NCBI GenBank assembly: GCA_019925095.2
Contig: CM034389.1
Coordinates: forward strand, 16,250,435-16,314,434
DNA length: 64,000 bases
Reading direction: 5' to 3'
DNA from: Dendrolimus kikuchii
Lineage: Eukaryota > Arthropoda > Insecta > Lepidoptera > Lasiocampidae
The translations under genes were made by a program, and so were the position numbers. Below, in pieces: positions 58,813-64,000 of this stretch; position 1 is the stretch's first letter, and the number at the start of each line of letters is the position of its first letter. The notes beneath the pieces were generated by a model, which saw only the letters and a program-made list of their open reading frames with translations, ran no database searches and was not told the DNA's origin.

Positions 58813-60326
58813 CTGATATGTATATTAAGTATATATTTATTTAATATATAGAACATCCGTATATACTGAATTTCTATGTTTATCACTAGAATGTAAAAAA
58901 ATGTACTATGTATACCACCATCATCCTTATATTCTCAATTCATTCCTGGGGTTATCTGGAAGAGATCATTTTCTGTGCATAATGAGACATATTTTTAGTC
59001 TGTAAGTTCTTTTTTTGTATCAATCAGTGCACAACAAAGGAGTTATTGATTGATTGATAAAAGCGTATTAACAAAAATAAACTTAATATCTAATGCCACT
59101 TCTTTAGTGCGTAATAGACAGATGTTTACATATCTACTATTATTGTACGAAAACACGTCTATAAAACTAATTCAGTCTTCTGTAGCTAATTTGAAGAGGA
59201 CAATATGTTTTGTTTGCATAAAAATATCACTGCACTATAATGAAAGCTATAGAGCCGTGCTGAAATAAAAACTGAGTAGGTAACAGCTCTTTTACAGTTT
59301 TGTACATGTAATATAGTAGTATACATAGTACAATACATGTACTTTTAAATGAAGTAAAAGAGGTTTTTGATTTCCATTGTTTCAGTTGAGTCACACGGTA
59401 AATTGGTAAGTAGTTCTAGTTCATGGTTTGGTTCTATTATAATACTAAATTAAAAATAATGCATGTGCATAATTGTTGTTTGTAAAATAAGACCAACTTA
59501 AAATGGTTGATAGATTATTATCTTGCTTTAAACTAGTGACGTATTTGTAAATAAGGAATATACGACGATATATTAATCCTTTTCCAACATGTTTGTAACG
59601 CCGTAAAAGAGAATATAGTTCGGATGTACGTTCGGGTGCATATACATATATACATATTTTGCAGCCATTTTAGTACGTTCTATATAGCTTTACTTGTTCT
59701 TTTAAGTTATTAACAATGTCGGTCAGAACAGTACACAGTCGTGGACAAAACAGTTTCATAATATTTAAAACCAACACGAGTTTTAAAAACGGTTAAAAAT
59801 ATTAAACTTAGATCTGTGTGTAATTGTTAGATATATTAAAGATAATAGCGGTGGCAATATCGCACATCCGTTGGAGATAAATTATAGAAGCATTGTTGGA
59901 GGTCCGCACGGAGGAGTCGTAAACGCGCCACGTCCGCTGACTCGGAACTAATGAGCATTGTCTTATTTCACCACAATGGGTCACTTTTCTTAAGACTAAA
60001 ACCCGACGCACCCGTAAATTAAAAGTTAATATCTCATTACTTGCAAACGTTATCCCGCCCACCATTTTATATCATTTTAAATGACCAAGGTCCTTAGGTC
60101 TAAACTCAGCCTCTTTTATATGGTTTCGGCCATTCAACGGAATGTAGCTTATGATAATCGATTTCTGTGAAACAATTACAATATAAAGAAAAGGGTTAAT
60201 TTTTAATAAATCGATTAATATTTTCAAATATTCATCGATGACAGGTAAAGAGAAGTTAAGGTATATTCACTTCAACTTATCAAATAATTCCAAGCGGTAT
60301 TCAATTTTTTAACACTGATTTTGTGA
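58813..60326. other. intronic DNA without recognised features
   Basis: A GC-richer patch at 59880-60065 with an 85-codon minus-strand frame shows no family signature. Otherwise AT-rich. Confidence 0.35.
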
Positions 60327-60645
60327 CGTGAAACTTCTTTAGAATCGTTGTGTTTTAAAAGTCGAGGAAACGAAAAAGCGACACTAAAAAGAGATAAAGA
60401 CATAATCTATAGAAATAAACCTGCGAGATAATGAGATGGAATACATTATATTTAATAATTTAAACACTATGTACATACATATAAAGTTGGAAATGTTTTG
60501 AAGTTTTTCATTAATACTTCAAATTTCATGTTTTAAAGTTTAAATATATTATAACGATGTAATATATGAAATGTGACGTTACGAAATTTAGAATTCCCCC
60601 ACCACTTATTACACTTAGTTTCACTTCTACTATGTGTGAACTACA
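60327..60645. mobile_element. MITE family 2
   Basis: ACGTGAAACTTCTTTAGAAT, GAGGAAACGAAAAAGCGACA and TAGTTTCACTTCTACTATG in family order. Confidence 0.7.
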
Positions 60646-60807
60646 TAAACGCATATAATTTTTTGAATACTAGATAGTTATATGTAGAAAAAATTCAGAA
60701 TATGAAAGTAAATTGGCGATATAAATAATAAAACAGTAACTGGTATTTTACATATTATGTTTTTTTTTAATGAATAGGTTTGATTCCTGCCTGTAAGTCC
60801 TATAATG

Positions 60808-61142
60808 GTGCCGCTTCATCTGCGTTAATGTCGCGTTGTACAGATATAGGCCGTTTCATCCATATATGGCAATGGGTTTTATGCGTTATTTGAGAAGCGA
60901 CTTTGTTAATGGCATAAATTTTGACAGATAACGTATGTATATACACTAATGTGGCTATTTGTTAACTACGTTATTTTTAAAATTTTAATTAAGATGCATT
61001 CGGCCACAGTTTATCGCTCTTATTCATAGAGAGTTAGGGTAAGTTTGAACGCTACTTTATGATTCTTAAAGTAGCGTTTAAACTTGCTTTAACTATGAAT
61101 AAGAACGCAGATCTTTAAAATTGTCGCAGATGAAGCCGCATT
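60808..61142. mobile_element. MITE family 1, best-preserved termini, with a nested hairpin
   Basis: GCCGCTTCATCTGCGTTAAT on the left and TTGTCGCAGATGAAGCCGC on the right. The interior carries TGCGTTATTTGAGAAGCG and AAGATGCATTCGGCCACAG, and the hairpin at 61019-61107. Confidence 0.75.
61019..61107. repeat. about 40-bp-stem hairpin nested in MITE family 1
   Basis: CTTATTCATAGAGAGTTAGG ... ACGCTACTTTA, a 6-nt loop, TAAAGTAGCGT ... CTATGAATAAG. The other family-1 copies lack this segment. Confidence 0.75.
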
Positions 61143-61317
61143 ATAATTGATTTTTCAAAAGTATAAAAATGTCGTTTCTGTCTTCATGAACATCGACCCC
61201 GAGACTTCTTTGACTTTTCTCGCTATTTGTTATCGTCATTCCTCATTTAACCATCAAAAATGCACTTGAAAAATGCACCTATACGATATAGGTTCCACCT
61301 ATGTATACAGTATGTAT

Positions 61318-61440
61318 AGATAGATAGATAACTCTTTATTGTACATCAATACAAACATGAACTTAAAGACTAAAATTATATCTAGTTATGTACAAAGGGC
61401 GGTCTTATCGCTAAAAAGCGATCTCTTCCAGACAACAGAT
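61318..61440 (-). mobile_element. non-LTR 3' end (GGAAGAGATCGC type) with GATA tail
   Basis: The minus strand reads CTGGAAGAGATCGCTTTTTA GCGATAAGACCGCCC, TTGTACATAAC and AATAAAGAGTTATCTATCTA. The tail is a TATC microsatellite. Confidence 0.75.
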
Positions 61441-61489
61441 GTATGTACATACATTCTATAATATCTATGTATACCACCTTGGACAAATA

Positions 61490-61624
61490 TAATCTGTTTT
61501 ATTACTGCCACGGGTCGTCTGAAAGAGATCGCTTCTTAACGATAAGACCGCGCATTGTACATATTTAGAACATTTTTAGGCTATAAGTTTTTCTGTGTTT
61601 TCTGTAATGGTGTACAATAAAGTA

Positions 61625-61626
<2 letters not shown>
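61490..61626 (+). mobile_element. non-LTR 3' end (GGAAGAGATCGC type), inverted partner
   Basis: CTGAAAGAGATCGCTTCTTA ACGATAAGACCGC, TTGTACATATTT and GTGTACAATAAAGTATTATC; the tail runs into a (TC)n tract. Confidence 0.75.
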
Positions 61627-61683
<57 letters not shown>

Positions 61684-61693
61684 TCCCTCTCTC
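61627..61693. repeat. (TC)n microsatellite at a LINE tail
   Basis: About 25 TC units, then imperfect CCCTCTC. It begins directly after the AATAAAGTATTA end of the preceding element. Confidence 0.95.
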
Positions 61694-61710
61694 TACGTAT
61701 GTATGTGTGT

Positions 61711-61741
61711 GTATATATATATATATACACATACACACACA

Positions 61742-61785
<44 letters not shown>
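61711..61785. repeat. (TA)n/(CA)n microsatellite
   Basis: TA runs flanked by TG and CA dinucleotides up to the LINE fragment. Confidence 0.9.
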
Positions 61786-61975
61786 CTTCCATGATCAAAT
61801 TGATCGTGTACTAGCAGAAGGTGATGTCAGGAGCCTTAAGAACAGACGAGCTTGCATGACAAGAGTTATGAATGTCAAAGAGGCAAGTGAGGTGTGTAAG
61901 AATAAGCCTAAATGGCACTCTGTTGTTCGTGCCTACCCCGCAAGGGAACTGGCGTGAAGTTATGTATATATGTAT
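61786..61975 (+). mobile_element. RWFGHVERM-type LINE, 3' fragment with ORF2 C-terminus
   Basis: The frame [20 protein letters not shown] through [20 protein letters not shown] to [10 protein letters not shown] ends at TGA (61955-61957), followed by AGTTATGTATATATGTATGT. It overlaps in content with the minus-strand copy at 6848-7225, which supplies the upstream tail domain. Confidence 0.8.
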
Positions 61976-61976
61976 G

Positions 61977-62018
<42 letters not shown>

Positions 62019-62053
62019 CATATATATACACACACACATATATTTATATATAC

Positions 62054-62112
<59 letters not shown>
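61976..62112. repeat. (TATG)n to (TA)n microsatellite at a LINE tail
   Basis: Starts as TATG units, the normal tail of this LINE, and turns into long TA runs. Confidence 0.95.
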
Positions 62113-62118
<6 letters not shown>

Positions 62119-63276
62119 ACTATATATACATGAACCGAACATTGGAGTATGCCAGGACTAAATAGAGGTGTCTGTACTACTTCATACATATTAGGAGTAA
62201 GCTAACCTTTACATGACGGAAGCTTCCTAATTGGTCACTCTTCTTAAGTGGTTTCATCCTAAATTACTTTTGCAGTTAAACTGGTTATTTGAGGTTTCGC
62301 GTGCTGTTGCCATTGTGATCGAGCAAGAGTATCCTTAGGGGAAACTTAACTTGACACAAGACACGAAATGAGACTGCTTTTGTCATTTTGAATGTTTTGT
62401 TTTAATGGCTAAAAACTAAGGATCGCAACGGATGTTTGTTGCTTCAGCCGTTGGCAAATTTTAGATAACATAATGTAGATTGATATAATATGTTCAAAGT
62501 AGATTTCGAATTATTAGTATTAAAAAATCTCCACAACATTTATTGTCTTCAAGGAGGAAAGATCTACATAGACATGTTGTTATTATAAACAAAATACAAC
62601 AAATTATGCATGAGAAAATAATACACGGTCTCTTAAATTTCAATTAACTGTTGATTTTTAGGTTTCCCTAGATATTCTAAGAAAACCAGAACTTTTTCAA
62701 AATCGTTATATTCGTCTGTGTATGTACGCGTATGTCATAGCGGTTTTTCCCGAAAGATACTGGATTTTTAGGACTGGCCACCGTACATGGAATTGATGTC
62801 TTTAAAAACCATACTTACACACTATAATATTGTAAAATAACTTTTTTATTTAATTCAATAGGATATGACATTTTCATTTCAAAAAATTTAAAAAAGTAGT
62901 TACCTATACTCTTGCCTCTAACTTTAAAATAGATTAGAATACAGAAAAGATATTGTGTTCTTTATTCGAACGATAGTTTAACTTTTGGAAAAATATAGGC
63001 AATTTGTAATATTACCTGCCTATTATAACATTGTTATTAACGTTACCTAATTAAAGTTCTGAAAAACATTCGAGTAGAAAAATAGAAGAATAGTACCGCA
63101 TAGCTTAAAAATTGCTTACAACGAAAATTGAGTTGAATGTGATCTGTTAAATAATATTTGACATGTAAGTTTTCTTCAATGGAACCACGACCCTGGCAGG
63201 TGTAGGCCTCTGGCATATTACGGACGAGGATCAGCTCTGCCCGTGTATTAAAAGAAATAAAACTCTAAACACTTAC
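62113..63276. other. AT-rich intronic DNA
   Basis: No repeat or exon recognised. Confidence 0.45.
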
Positions 63277-63396
63277 TAGAATCCCTGACCCAGTAGTTGA
63301 TGGATTTTGGCGACGACTCGACGTAACACTCGAGCGTAACATCTGTCCCGAGCGGCGCCCCCACCAGTTGGTTTGGAACTTGTATTACAGGATGAA
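63277..63396 (-). CDS. DIP/lachesin-like IgSF protein: exon with first half of Ig3
   Basis: This internal coding exon is 120 nt (40 codons), entered in phase 1 after a TTTGTACAG acceptor and left in phase 1 at a GTAAGT donor (63276-63271). It encodes HPVIQVPNQLVGAPLGTDVT, followed by the first Ig cysteine (LECYVES) and the core tryptophan (INYWVRDS). The run VPNQLVGAPLGTDVTLEC is the start of Ig3 in the Drosophila Dpr-interacting proteins (DIPs) and their lachesin-like relatives. These are GPI-anchored three-Ig cell-surface proteins that bind Dpr partners and help choose synaptic partners; that role comes from family knowledge. The split valine codon (G|TT) implies an upstream exon ending in G, beyond 64000. 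The exon's terminal A joins AT of the exon at 40437-40607 to make Asn, confirming they are neighbours despite the large intron. The exact DIP paralogue cannot be decided from Ig3 alone. Confidence 0.92.
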
Positions 63397-64000
63397 CTGT
63401 ACAAATTAACCAGTACAAATTTAATATCACCTAAAATCATCTTCTAGCCAATCTTTGGAAAATAAATATTTTCATTTAAAATCAGTTTTTACTTTATCTA
63501 AACCATGGATGAAGATATCTTTTTTCCATGCCTACATGTAGCCAGTCTTACTTAGTTAGCAATATATGGCAACGCAGGAGACTATTTTTTATAATATTAT
63601 ATCCATTACTGCGCGTGATTTTCTAATTAATATAAATATGCCGTTGCATTTGGTACGAGCAATACTATCTCAAATACGACGGTATGGCTCACACACCCCA
63701 TAGAACGTACCTTGTAGCAAAAAAAAAAAAAAAAACTAGTTGCGAATTCTTATATTGACCTATGAATTAGTGACAAATTTTAATTATAGAACTATTTTAA
63801 TAGCTCTTACTGCTTATAATTAAATTGTACATTATAATTAAATTGTTCACGTTTTTAACTTCATTTATGTAATTTTCTCATGTACACTTTATTATTTACC
63901 ACAACACACAGTTACAAAGTTACGTACTAAGAGCATTGAAAGTAGTGAAAGTATGCCATCATCATACATCTTGTTGACATCAGTATCCATCATGATGGTA
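63397..64000 (-). other. intron upstream of the first visible DIP-like exon
   Basis: Acceptor TTTGTACAG at 63397-63405. No further exon in the remaining 600 bp; an A17 run lies near 63720. Confidence 0.6.

Larger units (their letters stand above)
40608..63276 (-). other. 22.7-kb phase-1 intron inside the Ig3 domain of the DIP-like gene
   Basis: The intron has a GTAAGT donor at 63276-63271 and a TTCTTTAG acceptor ending at 40608. It separates the Ig3 cysteine/tryptophan half from the YxC half. It holds a nearly complete non-LTR retrotransposon, a mariner relic, a Tc1-like element, Helitron and MITE copies and several microsatellites, all listed separately. I found no further Ig-type exon in it by motif reading. 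Confidence 0.85.

Noticed and set aside
1..64000. CRISPR arrays, prophage or bacterial operons
   Set aside because: All tandem repeats are microsatellites or transposon arms; genes are spliced and the repeat content is insect.

Overview
The window is eukaryotic, AT-rich, intron- and transposon-dominated DNA with the repeat content of a moth or butterfly (Lepidoptera). The evidence is Lep1-type Helitron fragments, non-LTR 3' ends carrying the GGAAGAGATCGC hairpin motif, tRNA-derived and A-tailed SINE-like units, TIR MITEs, and Tc1 and mariner relics. There are no operons, tRNA or rRNA genes, CRISPR arrays or other prokaryotic features. The species cannot be named from the sequence.

One host gene is certain. 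It lies on the minus strand and is the 3' part of a DIP/lachesin-like immunoglobulin-superfamily cell-surface protein. Three coding exons join in phase: 63277-63396 and 40437-40607 together encode the third Ig domain, and 39145-39530 encodes a variable tail with a hydrophobic C-terminus, probably a GPI-anchor signal. The introns are 22,669 nt and 906 nt. The signal peptide, Ig1 and Ig2 must lie beyond position 64000.

Positions 1-39,000 lie downstream of that gene and contain no other gene I can prove. They hold about eight A-tailed SINE-like copies, two tRNA-derived SINEs, three Helitron copies, several MITE families, a 1.07-kb TIR element with TA target duplication (12013-13082), two composite hairpin elements (5330-6235, 20960-21625), a foldback element made of tandem repeats (24555-25052), and a solo LTR (15459-16177). 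The U3 of that LTR carries arrays of heat-shock-element pentamers directly upstream of a TATA box, the most striking regulatory signal in the window.

The large DIP intron (40608-63276) holds a 62-bp hAT-like micro-element with an 8-bp target duplication, a dead mariner, and a nearly full-length non-LTR retrotransposon (about 46199-51250, minus strand; ORF1, endonuclease and reverse transcriptase, with two reading-frame lesions and one catalytic substitution). It also holds a MITE split by a 2.25-kb Tc1-like element that itself carries a reverse-transcriptase insert, and several microsatellites that begin exactly at retroelement or MITE ends.

A few GC-richer blocks (2440-2790, 24010-24345, 32499-32830, 41400-41880, 51480-51625) fit neither the repeats nor the gene and are flagged as unexplained.
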